Shown: in pieces, positions 13,554-21,008 of the stretch
How positions within the stretch are numbered: position 1 is the first letter of the stretch
How the letters are laid out: every line of letters begins with the position of its first letter
DNA from: a virus
DNA length: 21,850 bases
Strand: one strand, 5' to 3'
IMG/VR virus record: IMGVR_UViG_3300031974_000095
Location: 1 to 21,850 of that record
The notes under the pieces: generated by a model
Seen by the model: the letters and a program-made list of their open reading frames with translations, nothing else
What the model was told of the DNA's origin: nothing
The model's database searches: none
Program-made: the position numbers and the translations under genes

Positions 13554-16076
13554 ATGGATGATTGCGTAAAAATTGTTGCCCAGGCCGCACAGCAGCGGGG
13601 TATCACCTTGGCTGGGGATGAGTCAGAGGCGATTGTTAAAGAGCTTCGCAAGCAAGTTGGCAAGCGTAAGATACATAGCGCTGACGAGTTGCAGGTTGCC
13701 ATTGACGTATCCTTTGAGAATGTCAAAGCCCTTCGACTGCAAGCGAGACAAGCAAAGCGTGAGGCTTTGCTCCGCATCGTCAAGCGCCGTGAAATCAACG
13801 ACAAGATTGACAGCTATGTCAGTGGGCCTACAGCCAAGTTCTTGCTTGAAAAAACAGAATCTGCTCGTGAGCTAGAGGCATATGCTGCGCAACAGGTAGG
13901 TACTGCGCAGTTTACAACTGGCGCGAGAGACAGCGCGGCAAACAGCATCAGCGCATCGACTGCTGGCAACATAAGCAGCTTACAGCTCGCATTGAGCAAG
14001 AGGGGTGACGCCTTAGAAGTGGCTCTTCGCAAAGGCACTTTTGACAAAGAGGCGTTTATTTACGCCTATGACAAGGAAGCGGACGTGCCTGACGAGGCAA
14101 AGGGCATAGTTGATGCTATCAGCAGTGTCCTTAACGGCCTTCGTGAGCGTAAAAACAGGGCCGGTGCCTTCATCGGTGAAAGGTTCGACTTTCTTGTCAA
14201 GCAGGTGCATGACTCCGAGTTAATTAGGCGCACACCATTTCAACAATATTTTTCAGACTTTCTAAAACTTGTTGACCATGAAAGGACATTTGGTCCAGGT
14301 GCCAGCAAAAAGGATAAAGAAGATTATGTTGCTGAACTTTACAAACGGTTCAGCGCTGGTAGCCACTACAAGGTTGACGAGGGCGGTGACCAGTTGCCGG
14401 GGGCTGCTCGTGGCCTGAACCTTGCTAAGAAGATGAGCCAACAGCGGCAGATTCACTTCAAAAACGGCGAGTTTGCATACGAATACGCTACAAAATACTC
14501 CCGTGGCAATCTTTACGACAAAGTGATTCAGCAACTGGAGTATGACGCCAAGGCTATCACCATGCTGGAGCGCTATGGGCCTAATCCAAGAGCTATGCAC
14601 GAAACCATCAAGCGTGATTTGCAAATAAGGGCGCAACAAAGAGGGGAGCCTGTTTCTGCGCTTGGTCTTAAGCAGCTTGACGCTTACTTTGCCAAGCTGA
14701 ACGGCGAGTTAGACATTCCGGCCAGTAGCTCACTAGCCCACGTTGGCTTTTCGTTCCGGGCGCTAGAAAGCATGTCCAAGCTGGGCGGCGCAGTGTTGTC
14801 AGCGTTTCCTGACATCGTGTTCAAAGGCGCGACGCTGAACCGAATGACGGATATGGGCTTCTTTGGCTCGTATGTAGCGGCATTTAAGGGTTCGTTTACA
14901 CGACTGCCAAAGTCTGAGCGCAAATTCTTTGGTGAAATGACTGGTGTATATCACGACACTGCGCTTGGCGCATCCTACCGCCGCGCAGGTGCGATTGATG
15001 GTATGCCGGGGAGGGTTGCCAAGCTCCAAGAGCTGTTTTTCCGTGCAAATCTCCTGCAAGGCTGGACAGTAAACAACAAAGCCGGAGTTGTCTCTGCTTT
15101 CACATTTTACCTAGGGAGGTATCGCAACACAGACTTTGATGCTTTGCCGCCTAAAACCAAGCGCACTCTTGAGCTTTACAACATCAATGCCGATGAGTGG
15201 AGCCTTATGAGGCATATGGACACGCTTGAGGAGGGCAGCAAAAAGCATTTTGTCACAGAGGGCGGCGTAGCCTCAATCGCAGATGAGTTTATTGACCCGA
15301 TTGCGGCCAAAAGGTTTGCCACCACAGACATCACAGACAATCTGCGCATGGCATTTAGGGATGAGTTGGCTACGAAGCTCCGAGCCATGAACCATGATTT
15401 TGCCGAAACGGCAGTTATTACGCCGGATGCCAAAGAGCAAGTTCTTATGACGCTTGGTACTCAAAAGGGTACGCTGCTTGGCGAGTTTGTGCGTATGGTC
15501 GGCCAGTTCCGGGCGTTCCCTGTGGCTGTGATTACCAAACAGTTGCTGCCTGAATATTATGCCGCTGGCGGTGGGGCAAGGGGTGCCGCCGCGCTTGTTC
15601 CCATTCTTGTTCTTGCAACAGCCTTCGGCTACCTGTCAGGTGCAGCCAAGGATTTGGCAAAAGGGCGAGAGCCAAAAGACCCCAAATCGCTTGAAACTTG
15701 GCAGGACGCCATGCTTCGAGGCGGGGGCATGGGTCTGTTTGGCGACTTCCTGTTCGCGGAATACAGCCGCTATGGCAGAAGCTTCCAAGAGACCCTGCTT
15801 GGTCCCGGAATCGGCACAATATCAGACGCTGCTGCTTTGGCGCACAAAGCGGCTACAAGCAATGGCGCTGATGCCAGTGATTTCTTCAAGCAGGTGAAGA
15901 GCATCACACCCGGCGCTAACCTGTTTTATACAGAGGCTGCGTTTAACTACCTGTTCTATTACGGACTGATGGAGAGCCTAGACCCAGGCTTCCTAAGAAA
16001 GATGGAAAAGCGGCGGCTCAAGGATTATGAGCAGCAATTCTGGCTACCGCCAACGGAATCAGCAGTGCAGTTTTAA
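13554..16076 (+). CDS. Internal virion protein, C-terminal half of a split gp16-like function
   Basis: This 840-residue protein starts at ATG 13554, with AGAGG (13542-13546) seven bases upstream, inside the end of the preceding gene. The N-terminal 300 residues are charged and helical. Middle blocks (ALESMSKLGGAVLSAFPDIV, then RMTDMGFFGSYVAAF, KLQELFFRANLLQGWTVNNK) and the C-terminal GTLLGEFVRMVGQFRAFPVA are the conserved signature of very large phage ejection proteins. A hydrophobic stretch (about 676-700, AALVPILVLATAFGYLSGAA) could cross the inner membrane. The end (LRKMEKRRLKDYEQQFWLPP) is also typical. It likely delivers the genome through the inner membrane with the previous protein. 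No polymerase or protease motif is visible. It is the last gene of the ejection block. Confidence 0.8.
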   Translation: MDDCVKIVAQAAQQRGITLAGDESEAIVKELRKQVGKRKIHSADELQVAIDVSFENVKALRLQARQAKREALLRIVKRREINDKIDSYVSGPTAKFLLEKTESARELEAYAAQQVGTAQFTTGARDSAANSISASTAGNISSLQLALSKRGDALEVALRKGTFDKEAFIYAYDKEADVPDEAKGIVDAISSVLNGLRERKNRAGAFIGERFDFLVKQVHDSELIRRTPFQQYFSDFLKLVDHERTFGPGASKKDKEDYVAELYKRFSAGSHYKVDEGGDQLPGAARGLNLAKKMSQQRQIHFKNGEFAYEYATKYSRGNLYDKVIQQLEYDAKAITMLERYGPNPRAMHETIKRDLQIRAQQRGEPVSALGLKQLDAYFAKLNGELDIPASSSLAHVGFSFRALESMSKLGGAVLSAFPDIVFKGATLNRMTDMGFFGSYVAAFKGSFTRLPKSERKFFGEMTGVYHDTALGASYRRAGAIDGMPGRVAKLQELFFRANLLQGWTVNNKAGVVSAFTFYLGRYRNTDFDALPPKTKRTLELYNINADEWSLMRHMDTLEEGSKKHFVTEGGVASIADEFIDPIAAKRFATTDITDNLRMAFRDELATKLRAMNHDFAETAVITPDAKEQVLMTLGTQKGTLLGEFVRMVGQFRAFPVAVITKQLLPEYYAAGGGARGAAALVPILVLATAFGYLSGAAKDLAKGREPKDPKSLETWQDAMLRGGGMGLFGDFLFAEYSRYGRSFQETLLGPGIGTISDAAALAHKAATSNGADASDFFKQVKSITPGANLFYTEAAFNYLFYYGLMESLDPGFLRKMEKRRLKDYEQQFWLPPTESAVQF

Positions 16077-16105
16077 TTGGTTCTGACTTAGGGTATAAAG
16101 GACCG

Positions 16106-16111
16106 AAGGAG
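16106..16111 (+). promoter_or_regulatory. Ribosome binding site of the tail fibre gene
   Basis: AAGGAG lies six bases before ATG 16118, inside a 41-base intergenic gap. It fixes the fibre start and shows that this gene, unlike most neighbours, does not rely on overlap with the upstream gene. Confidence 0.7.
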
Positions 16112-16117
16112 TGACGC

Positions 16118-18961
16118 ATGACAATCAGCAGCACCAATACCAAGAATAGCTATTCCGGCGACGGCTCAACTGTAGCTTTTAGCTATACTTTCAAAATCTT
16201 GGACGACGATGACATCACGGTCATCCTGCGTACCAATGCGACTGGCACTGAAACAGTGCAGACCAAGACGACGCATTACAGTGTGTCGGGCGTTGGAAAC
16301 GCTGGTGGTGGCACGATTACCTTTGTTTCGGCCCCGGCCACAACCGTGACTGTTGTCCTGCTGCGTAACGTCCCGCTGACACAAACTACTGACTACACTC
16401 CTAACGACCCATTCCCAGCCGTTACCCACGAGGACGCGCTGGACAAGCTGACATTGATGGCGCAGGACACCCAGGAAGAGGTTGACCGTTCCATCAAGCT
16501 GTCGCGTACCAACACAATGACATCGACCGAGTTCACGGTTGGTGCCACTGACCGTGCAAACAAGGTGTTTGCCTTCGACAGCAGCGGTGAGCTTGCAGTT
16601 ACCCAAGAGATTGGCACGTTCCAAGGAAACTGGGCGGCTTCGACTGCCTATGCAGAGCGTGACCTTGTGAAGGACACAAGCACCAATAACATCTTTATTG
16701 TTAATTCTGCGCACACAAGCTCTGGTTCTCAGCCTTTGACAACCAACGCCAACGCTTCCAAGTATGACCTGATTGTGGATGCCGCGGCTGCGACTACCAG
16801 CGCAACCAATGCGGCAACCAGCGCGACTGCGGCAGCTACCAGCGCCACAGCAGCGGCCAACTCTGCCAGTGCGGCGGCTACATCCGAGTCAAATGCTGCG
16901 GCAAGTGAGTCCAGTGTGTCGGACGACGCTACAGCAGCGGCTGCAAGTGCGGCGTCTGCCTCAACAAGCGCCACAAATGCCAGCACGTCCGAGACCAATG
17001 CGTCTAACAGCGCCTCGGCGGCATCGACTTCGGCTACAAATGCCGCGACAAGCGCAACTTCTGCGTCTAACTCGGCTTCGGCTGCTGGCACATCTGAGTC
17101 CAATGCGGCAACAAGCGCCACCAATGCCTCGAACAGTGCCTCGGCTGCTGCGACATCTGCCTCAAATGCGTCCACCAGCGAGTCAAATGCCTCTACAAGC
17201 GAGACAAACGCGGCTACAAGCGCGTCTAGCGCGGCCAGTGATGCTTCTGCTGCTGCCACATCTGCTGCGTCTGCTGCGGCCTCCTTTGATGCTTTTGACG
17301 ACATCTACCTCGGTGCCAAGGCCTCGGCCCCAACTGTGGACAATGACGGCGATGCGCTGACGAATGGTGACCTGTATTTCGACACAGGTGACAACGAGCT
17401 TTACATCTGGAATGGCTCGGCTTGGCAAGCAGCATCACCAAACATTGTTGCTGACACCACCCCGCAGCTTGGCGGCGACCTTGACACCAACGGCAACGAC
17501 ATCAACTTCGGCGACAACGACAAGGCCATCTTTGGTGCTGGGTCTGACTTGCAGATTTACCATGATGGGTCGAATAGTTTTATTGTTGATAATGGCACTG
17601 GTCTTTTAGCAATTAGAGGCTCAACGGCTGTAGCACTACAAGGAACTAACGGTGAAAATGCTGTAATAGCAAGCGAAAATGGTGCCGTGGACTTGCGATA
17701 TGACAATAGCACTAAACTCGCCACCACCAGCACAGGCGTGGATGTCACCGGCACTGTGACGGCTGATGGGCTGACGGTTGACACCACTACGCTTGTCGTG
17801 GATTCGACGAACAACCGTGTGGGCATCGGGACGAGTTCGCCAGAGGGTCTGATTAGCCTTCCAGCAACAGCGTCTAACACGCCAAAATTTAGGTTGCAGT
17901 CGGCCAGCACAAACACAGATTTTGCCATCTCAAGCTATGCAGATGCTAACGGAACATATGTGTCTCTAGGAGCAAACCATTACCTTGATAGTGGTGGCAA
18001 TGATGCGGTTTTTGAAACAACAGACAGAAGTGCGTATGTGTTACTGGATGCTAGAAACAACGGTGTGGTTGCATTTGGAACTAATTCGTCTGGTGTTGCG
18101 GCAGAACGCATGCGCATCCAAAGCGATGGGTCTGTGCAATTCAAGCCAGATGGCACCACTGTTGACATGACGCTTGATGCATCCGGCAACTTGCTGGTGG
18201 GGCGAACATCAGTAGGCGGCACAGGCAATGGACATTCTATTCGTGGCGGTGATAGCGCAATCTTCAGCCGTGATGCCGTTGGTGAAACTGTTCAAATTGG
18301 GCGTAATAGCAGTGCCGGACAGTTAGTGCGATTCAACAGCAACGGCACACAAGTGGGGAGTATTGGGGTTAATACAGACCGTTTATTTATAGGCGACAGT
18401 TCTTTTGGTGGTATTGCTTTTCCATCAGGCGGGTCAGGTGTTCTTCCGGCAGGTGGGTCAGGTGCATTAAATGATAACACTCACGACTTAGGAAACTCTT
18501 CCGCACGCTTCAAAGACCTCTACCTCTCCGGCGGTGCATACTTAGGCGGCACTGGGTCGGCTAATTTGCTGTCGGACTATGAGGAAGGTAGCATTAATGA
18601 TTTTAGTGTTAATCAAGGGACTTGCAGCACAGACTATGCGATTTACACAAAAATCGGGAGATTTGTAACTGTACAAGTTAAGTTTAGCACCTTTACCAAC
18701 CGCACTAACACTAATGCTGTTGTTTTTACCGGGTTGCCATTCAGCAGTTCAACATCTGGAATTGATAGCGTTGGGACTGTACTAGCTAGGTATGTAAATA
18801 CCGGTGACGGCATCCTAACGGCAATGGTTTTTGGGAACAGTAATCAAATTTATGTTTATGGAATGACAGACGGCGGGAATAACGAATTGGTGGACCACAA
18901 TCACTTAACAGACTCAAGCGCACAGTTTTACATAACAATAACATACGAAACAAATTCATAA
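16118..18961 (+). CDS. Tail fibre protein with T7-type N-terminus and heptad shaft
   Basis: This 947-residue adsorption fibre has several parts. Residues 1-140 resemble the T7 gp17 tail-attachment domain (STVAFSYTFKILDDDDITVI, LTQTTDYTPNDPFPAVTHED, then ALDKLTLMAQDTQEEVDRSI). Residues about 170-220 hold a WAASTAY module like the one in the nozzle protein. Residues 227-387 are 23 uninterrupted heptads of the form T/N-S-A/E-T/S-N/A-A-A/S, a trimeric coiled-coil shaft. Then come GDLYFDTGDNELYIWNGSAW (about 413-432), DLQIYHDGSNSFI and NNRVGIGTSSPEG, common fibre beta modules, and from about 821 a distal domain starting YEEGSINDF with YTKIGRFVTVQVKFS. No S74 chaperone is present. The distal part is more AT-rich, suggesting exchange of receptor-binding modules. 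Confidence 0.92.
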   Translation: MTISSTNTKNSYSGDGSTVAFSYTFKILDDDDITVILRTNATGTETVQTKTTHYSVSGVGNAGGGTITFVSAPATTVTVVLLRNVPLTQTTDYTPNDPFPAVTHEDALDKLTLMAQDTQEEVDRSIKLSRTNTMTSTEFTVGATDRANKVFAFDSSGELAVTQEIGTFQGNWAASTAYAERDLVKDTSTNNIFIVNSAHTSSGSQPLTTNANASKYDLIVDAAAATTSATNAATSATAAATSATAAANSASAAATSESNAAASESSVSDDATAAAASAASASTSATNASTSETNASNSASAASTSATNAATSATSASNSASAAGTSESNAATSATNASNSASAAATSASNASTSESNASTSETNAATSASSAASDASAAATSAASAAASFDAFDDIYLGAKASAPTVDNDGDALTNGDLYFDTGDNELYIWNGSAWQAASPNIVADTTPQLGGDLDTNGNDINFGDNDKAIFGAGSDLQIYHDGSNSFIVDNGTGLLAIRGSTAVALQGTNGENAVIASENGAVDLRYDNSTKLATTSTGVDVTGTVTADGLTVDTTTLVVDSTNNRVGIGTSSPEGLISLPATASNTPKFRLQSASTNTDFAISSYADANGTYVSLGANHYLDSGGNDAVFETTDRSAYVLLDARNNGVVAFGTNSSGVAAERMRIQSDGSVQFKPDGTTVDMTLDASGNLLVGRTSVGGTGNGHSIRGGDSAIFSRDAVGETVQIGRNSSAGQLVRFNSNGTQVGSIGVNTDRLFIGDSSFGGIAFPSGGSGVLPAGGSGALNDNTHDLGNSSARFKDLYLSGGAYLGGTGSANLLSDYEEGSINDFSVNQGTCSTDYAIYTKIGRFVTVQVKFSTFTNRTNTNAVVFTGLPFSSSTSGIDSVGTVLARYVNTGDGILTAMVFGNSNQIYVYGMTDGGNNELVDHNHLTDSSAQFYITITYETNS
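16796..17278 (+). repeat. 23 consecutive 21-base (heptad) coding repeats in the tail fibre
   Basis: The stretch divides exactly into 23 units of seven codons with no insertion or deletion. Consensus is Thr/Asn-Ser-Ala/Glu-Thr/Ser-Asn/Ala-Ala-Ala/Ser. Units vary at the DNA level through synonymous changes, so it is an old or selected repeat rather than a recent perfect expansion. Alanines recur at the third and sixth positions, the expected core of a thin alanine-based coiled coil. Confidence 0.9.
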
Positions 18962-18981
18962 CCCCACCAGACGGTGAGGGT
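18961..18981 (+). other. Hairpin directly after the tail fibre gene
   Basis: ACCCCACC (18961-18968), loop AGAC, then GGTG-A-GGGT (18973-18981) can form an eight-pair stem with one bulged A, starting on the last base of the fibre stop codon. No T run follows, so it is not a standard terminator. It could be an RNA-processing or attenuation structure between the fibre and the lysis genes. Confidence 0.4.
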
Positions 18982-19008
18982 CGGACAGTCCAACCATAGG
19001 AGATAAAA

Positions 19009-19287
19009 ATGGCACTGACAGAAGAAACAGTACAAGACAAGATTGAAGTAGTCGGCGACTACAAAGCTGTGCAAGTACGCACCGCAACAGTTATCAAGCG
19101 TGACGGCACAGAGATTAGCCGCAGCTTTCATCGGCATGTCCTGCAATGCAGCACAAAGACTGACGGTTCGTGGGCCGACACAGACATCAGCGGCGAAAGC
19201 ACGGAGGTGCAGGGCATCTGTAATGCTGTGTGGAGCGACAGTGTGAAGACAGCATATCAAACAGCTATGGACGCACAGGAGGTATAA
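19009..19287 (+). CDS. Small conserved phage protein after the tail fibre, unknown function
   Basis: This 92-residue protein starts at ATG 19009 behind TAGGAG (18997-19002). It has short beta strands (VVGDYKAVQVRTATVIKRDG, then TEISRSFHRHVLQCSTKT), a glycine turn and a C-terminal helix (VQGICNAVWSDSVKTAYQTA). There are no membrane segments. From memory, proteins of this kind recur after the tail fibre gene in marine T7-like phages, always unannotated. Its neighbour 19290-19643 is likewise small and strand-rich, so the pair may be minor tail or fibre accessory proteins. That is inference from position only. Confidence 0.75.
   Translation: MALTEETVQDKIEVVGDYKAVQVRTATVIKRDGTEISRSFHRHVLQCSTKTDGSWADTDISGESTEVQGICNAVWSDSVKTAYQTAMDAQEV
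19277..19282 (+). promoter_or_regulatory. Ribosome binding site deciding the GTG start at 19290
   Basis: A perfect AGGAGG lies seven bases before GTG 19290, inside the end of the preceding gene. An in-frame ATG at 19230 would place the first 20 residues entirely over the upstream gene and has no such site. Confidence 0.8.
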
Positions 19288-19289
19288 TC

Positions 19290-19643
19290 GTGGCCAACAC
19301 ATATACTTGGAACTTTAACTTCGACGTATGCAACCAGCCTGAGAATGGGCATGACGACTGCATCAAGACAATCCACTGGCGCGTCACAGCCGTCTCTGAC
19401 AGCGAGACAAACGCAGAAGGCCAGCCGCTGTCTGTGTCGGCATACGGCACCGCCGGTCTGGAGACACCGGAAGCTGGTGACCCTGACTTTGTTGCCTTTG
19501 ACAGCGTGACAAAAGACTGGGCCAAGACCAAGACGCTTGAGTCACTCAACAAGACCGAAGACGAGATGCAGACGTTGCTCGATGACCAGATGACTGCGCT
19601 GGCTAACCCGCCTATGCGTCAGGCCGTACCGGCTGGCTGGTAG
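19290..19643 (+). CDS. Small conserved phage protein (DUF7936-like), unknown function
   Basis: This is a 117-residue protein from GTG 19290. The opening MANTYTWNFNFDVCNQPENG, followed by DCIKTIHWRVTAVSDSE, then a strand-rich part (PLSVSAYGTAGLETPEAGDP) and the final helix TKTLESLNKTEDEMQTLLDD with PPMRQAVPAGW, matches a phage family I remember as DUF7936. That label was not checked. The typical pattern is Tyr-Thr-Trp, then Ile-His-Trp-Arg-hydrophobic-Thr-Ala and a Pro-Pro-Trp-like end. The family sits near tail fibre genes in many phages and has no known role. The previous gene's stop lies two bases before this start. Confidence 0.8.
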   Translation: MANTYTWNFNFDVCNQPENGHDDCIKTIHWRVTAVSDSETNAEGQPLSVSAYGTAGLETPEAGDPDFVAFDSVTKDWAKTKTLESLNKTEDEMQTLLDDQMTALANPPMRQAVPAGW

Positions 19644-19645
19644 AG

Positions 19646-19810
19646 ATGCCAGAAGAGCAGAAAATATTTGTTGATGTTGCGGCGGGTACAGGCACCGCCG
19701 CTGCGATGATGGATATGGCCCCGAACGCCGTGGCAATCGTCACCGGCATCTGGGTGCTTATCCGCATCTGGGAGACTGAGACTGTTCGCAAGCTGACTAG
19801 GCGCAAGTGA
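19646..19810 (+). CDS. One-pass membrane protein, holin-like candidate
   Basis: This 54-residue protein starts at ATG 19646, two bases after the previous stop. Residues 1-25 are mildly polar (MPEEQKIFVDVAAGTGTAAA), then a membrane helix runs from about 27 to 42 (NAVAIVTGIWVLIRIW), followed by a basic tail (VRKLTRRK) that should stay in the cytoplasm. The helix ending in W-x-x-I-R/Q-I-W/Y followed by a short charged tail is, from memory, the pattern of many short phage proteins listed as holin-like. With three further membrane proteins nearby, which one is the timing holin cannot be told from sequence. Confidence 0.7.
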   Translation: MPEEQKIFVDVAAGTGTAAAMMDMAPNAVAIVTGIWVLIRIWETETVRKLTRRK

Positions 19811-19811
19811 T

Positions 19812-19997
19812 GTGGAACTGGTGCATGTGTTTCTGCTGTACGTCTTCCTAGACGGCAAGCCTAAAAGCCAGGACATGTACTTTTGGAATGTGGATGATTG
19901 TGTGTATTTCGCACAGCGTCTTCATAAGCAAGGAGGGAAGATTACCAGCTACTGCTTACCCGTACAGGTAATGCGTGACAGCACGAGGATTTACTAA
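19812..19997 (+). CDS. Small conserved marine-phage protein, unknown function
   Basis: This 61-residue protein starts at GTG 19812, one base after the previous stop. It begins with a hydrophobic strand-like segment (MELVHVFLLYVFLDGKP), continues with DMYFWNVDDCVYFAQRLHKQ (21-40) and ends ITSYCLPVQVMRDSTRIY. The pattern hydrophobic start, F-L-D-G, D-M-Y-F, then C-x-Y-F-A, and a final Tyr-Cys-x-Pro-Val recurs, from memory, in cyanophages and pelagiphages next to the same neighbours. Two spaced cysteines (30 and 48) are present. No function is known to me. The N-terminus is too short and too strand-like for a confident membrane helix. Confidence 0.7.
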   Translation: MELVHVFLLYVFLDGKPKSQDMYFWNVDDCVYFAQRLHKQGGKITSYCLPVQVMRDSTRIY

Positions 19998-20428
19998 TGC
20001 TTGCTGAACTAGCCGCCGCCAATGCCGCCTTCGCCGTCATCAAGCAAGCTGTCCAGAACGGCAAAGAGATTGCCGCAGCGGGCAATGCAATCGCTCAATT
20101 TGTGGGTGCTAAGGAAAAGTTAGAGAAGAAGGCTGACAAGAACGGCACTGGCTCAGACTTGGAAAGCTTCCTCGCCCTTGAAAAAATAAGGGAGCAGGAG
20201 AAGCAACTCAAAGAACTGATGATTTACACAGGTCGCCCCGGATTATGGAATGATTGGCAAAGGTTTCAGGCACAGGCGCGCGTGGCTAGACGAGAGGCGG
20301 CTATTGCTTCAGCAGCGAAGCGCAGAAAGATTATAGACGGCAGTATCATAACGCTATTCATCATCTGCTGCCTTGCTGTATTTGGGTCATTGATTGCCCT
20401 AATCCTGCATTACCAAGGGAGATTATAA
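19997..20428 (+). CDS. C-terminally anchored membrane protein, spanin- or holin-like candidate
   Basis: This 143-residue protein starts at ATG 19997 (TAATG overlap). It has an Ala-rich amphipathic N-terminal helix (1-37), a charged linker (40-52), a helical middle (SFLALEKIREQEKQLKELMI, 57-76) and the motif YTGRPGLWNDWQRFQAQARV (77-96). A basic helix then leads into one membrane segment at about 114-138 (SIITLFIICCLAVFGSLIAL). The same architecture is frequent in marine phages, placed before the two-helix holin-like gene. The C-terminal rather than N-terminal anchor is opposite to a classical inner-membrane spanin, so a spanin role is only one option. It could also tether another component to the inner membrane. 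Confidence 0.75.
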   Translation: MLAELAAANAAFAVIKQAVQNGKEIAAAGNAIAQFVGAKEKLEKKADKNGTGSDLESFLALEKIREQEKQLKELMIYTGRPGLWNDWQRFQAQARVARREAAIASAAKRRKIIDGSIITLFIICCLAVFGSLIALILHYQGRL

Positions 20429-20634
20429 TGGATGTTACTATGGAACGCTTCTTGGCGTGGAAGATACTGCCAAGGTTTATGATGTTCGTGATGACATTCA
20501 TGTATATACGCGTCATTGAATGGTTCATTTCATTGCCGCCAGAGGCCATGACTTCACAGGCCACCGCGCTGACAGCTACCGTGACCGGCGCTATGACTGG
20601 CGCTTTCGCTGTTTGGCTTGGGAGTGAAAAATGA
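20428..20634 (+). CDS. Two-helix membrane protein, holin candidate
   Basis: This 68-residue protein starts at ATG 20428, behind GGGAG and overlapping the previous stop (TAATG). The opening MERFLAWKILPRFMMFVMTF (5-24) leads into a first membrane helix at about 13-34. A short loop (SLPPEAMTSQ) follows, then a second helix at about 45-64 (ATALTATVTGAMTGAFAVWL) and a charged end. Size and two-helix layout fit a class II holin, and the L-A-W-K-I-L-P-R and T-G-A-M-T-G-A-F-A-V-W motifs recur in marine phage homologues from memory. A holin forms inner-membrane holes that end infection and free the lysozyme. The ATG overlap and good ribosome binding site indicate efficient translation. Confidence 0.75.
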   Translation: MDVTMERFLAWKILPRFMMFVMTFMYIRVIEWFISLPPEAMTSQATALTATVTGAMTGAFAVWLGSEK

Positions 20635-21008
20635 TTCAGGCCCTCATCCCCATCTTTGGCGAACTGGCTGGTGGCTGGCTCAAGGGCAAGGCCGCTGAGA
20701 AAGCCGCCAAGTCCCAAGTCAAGATTGCCAAGGCCGAGGCAGAGGCCGAGGTGATGCGCGTTGCGGCTACGCATGAGGCTGGCTGGGAAAAGATTATGGC
20801 CGAGGCCTCCAAGGATAGCTGGAAGGACGAAGCCTGGACCATCTTGTTCATAGCCATCATAGCCATGTGCTTCATCCCCCCTCTACAGCCCTATGTCGAG
20901 CGCGGGTTCGATGCGTTGGGCCGTACACCTGACTGGTTCCAGTGGGCCATGTACGCTAGTATAGCTGCATCGTTTGGACTTCGCGGCCTCAAGGGATTGA
21001 AGAAATGA
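20631..21008 (+). CDS. Membrane protein resembling GTA/phage 3TM-type holins
   Basis: This 125-residue protein starts at ATG 20631, four bases over the previous stop (ATGA). The N-terminal segment (MIQALIPIFGELAGGWLKGK) is weakly hydrophobic. A charged Ala/Lys/Glu helix (20-50) follows, then the motif GWEKIMAEASKDSWKDEAWT (51-70) leading into a membrane helix (about 70-86, with CFIPPL) and a second one (about 104-119). The W-K-D-E-x-W-T followed by hydrophobic-C-F-I-P is characteristic of a phage and gene-transfer-agent family annotated as three-helix holins. This and the preceding 68-residue protein could form a holin/antiholin pair. Assignment of individual roles is inference. Confidence 0.75.
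   Translation: MIQALIPIFGELAGGWLKGKAAEKAAKSQVKIAKAEAEAEVMRVAATHEAGWEKIMAEASKDSWKDEAWTILFIAIIAMCFIPPLQPYVERGFDALGRTPDWFQWAMYASIAASFGLRGLKGLKK

Noticed and set aside
13500-13560. Programmed frameshift joining the two gp16-like genes
   Set aside because: No slippery heptamer or downstream stem is seen, and the second gene has its own ribosome binding site and ATG, so two separate genes are the simpler reading.
16071-16099. Possible sigma-70-like promoter (TTTTAA, 17 bases, TATAAA) before the tail fibre
   Set aside because: The -35 box matches only three of six positions and the pattern could arise by chance; no similar site is found in the other gaps.
16729-17304. Long minus-strand open frame (191 codons) opposite the fibre shaft
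   Set aside because: It results from the Ala/Ser/Thr-rich repeats, whose reverse complement lacks stops. Its product is a low-complexity Ala/Asp/Val mirror with no ribosome binding site logic, and every neighbour is on the + strand.
17560-18961. Diversity-generating retroelement variable region at the fibre end, suggested by the BPP-1-like head
   Set aside because: No template repeat, reverse transcriptase or C-type-lectin-like ending is seen in the window; it could only be excluded fully with the whole genome.
19230-19289. ATG 19230 as start of the 19290-19643 gene
   Set aside because: It would add 20 residues overlapping the upstream gene; the perfect AGGAGG before GTG 19290 and the conserved MANTYTW opening favour the later start.
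19810-19851. Cys-rich 13-codon frame from ATG 19810 (MWNWCMCFCCTSS)
   Set aside because: The overlapping GTG 19812 frame encodes a longer product with a recognisable conserved pattern, so this short frame is likely chance.
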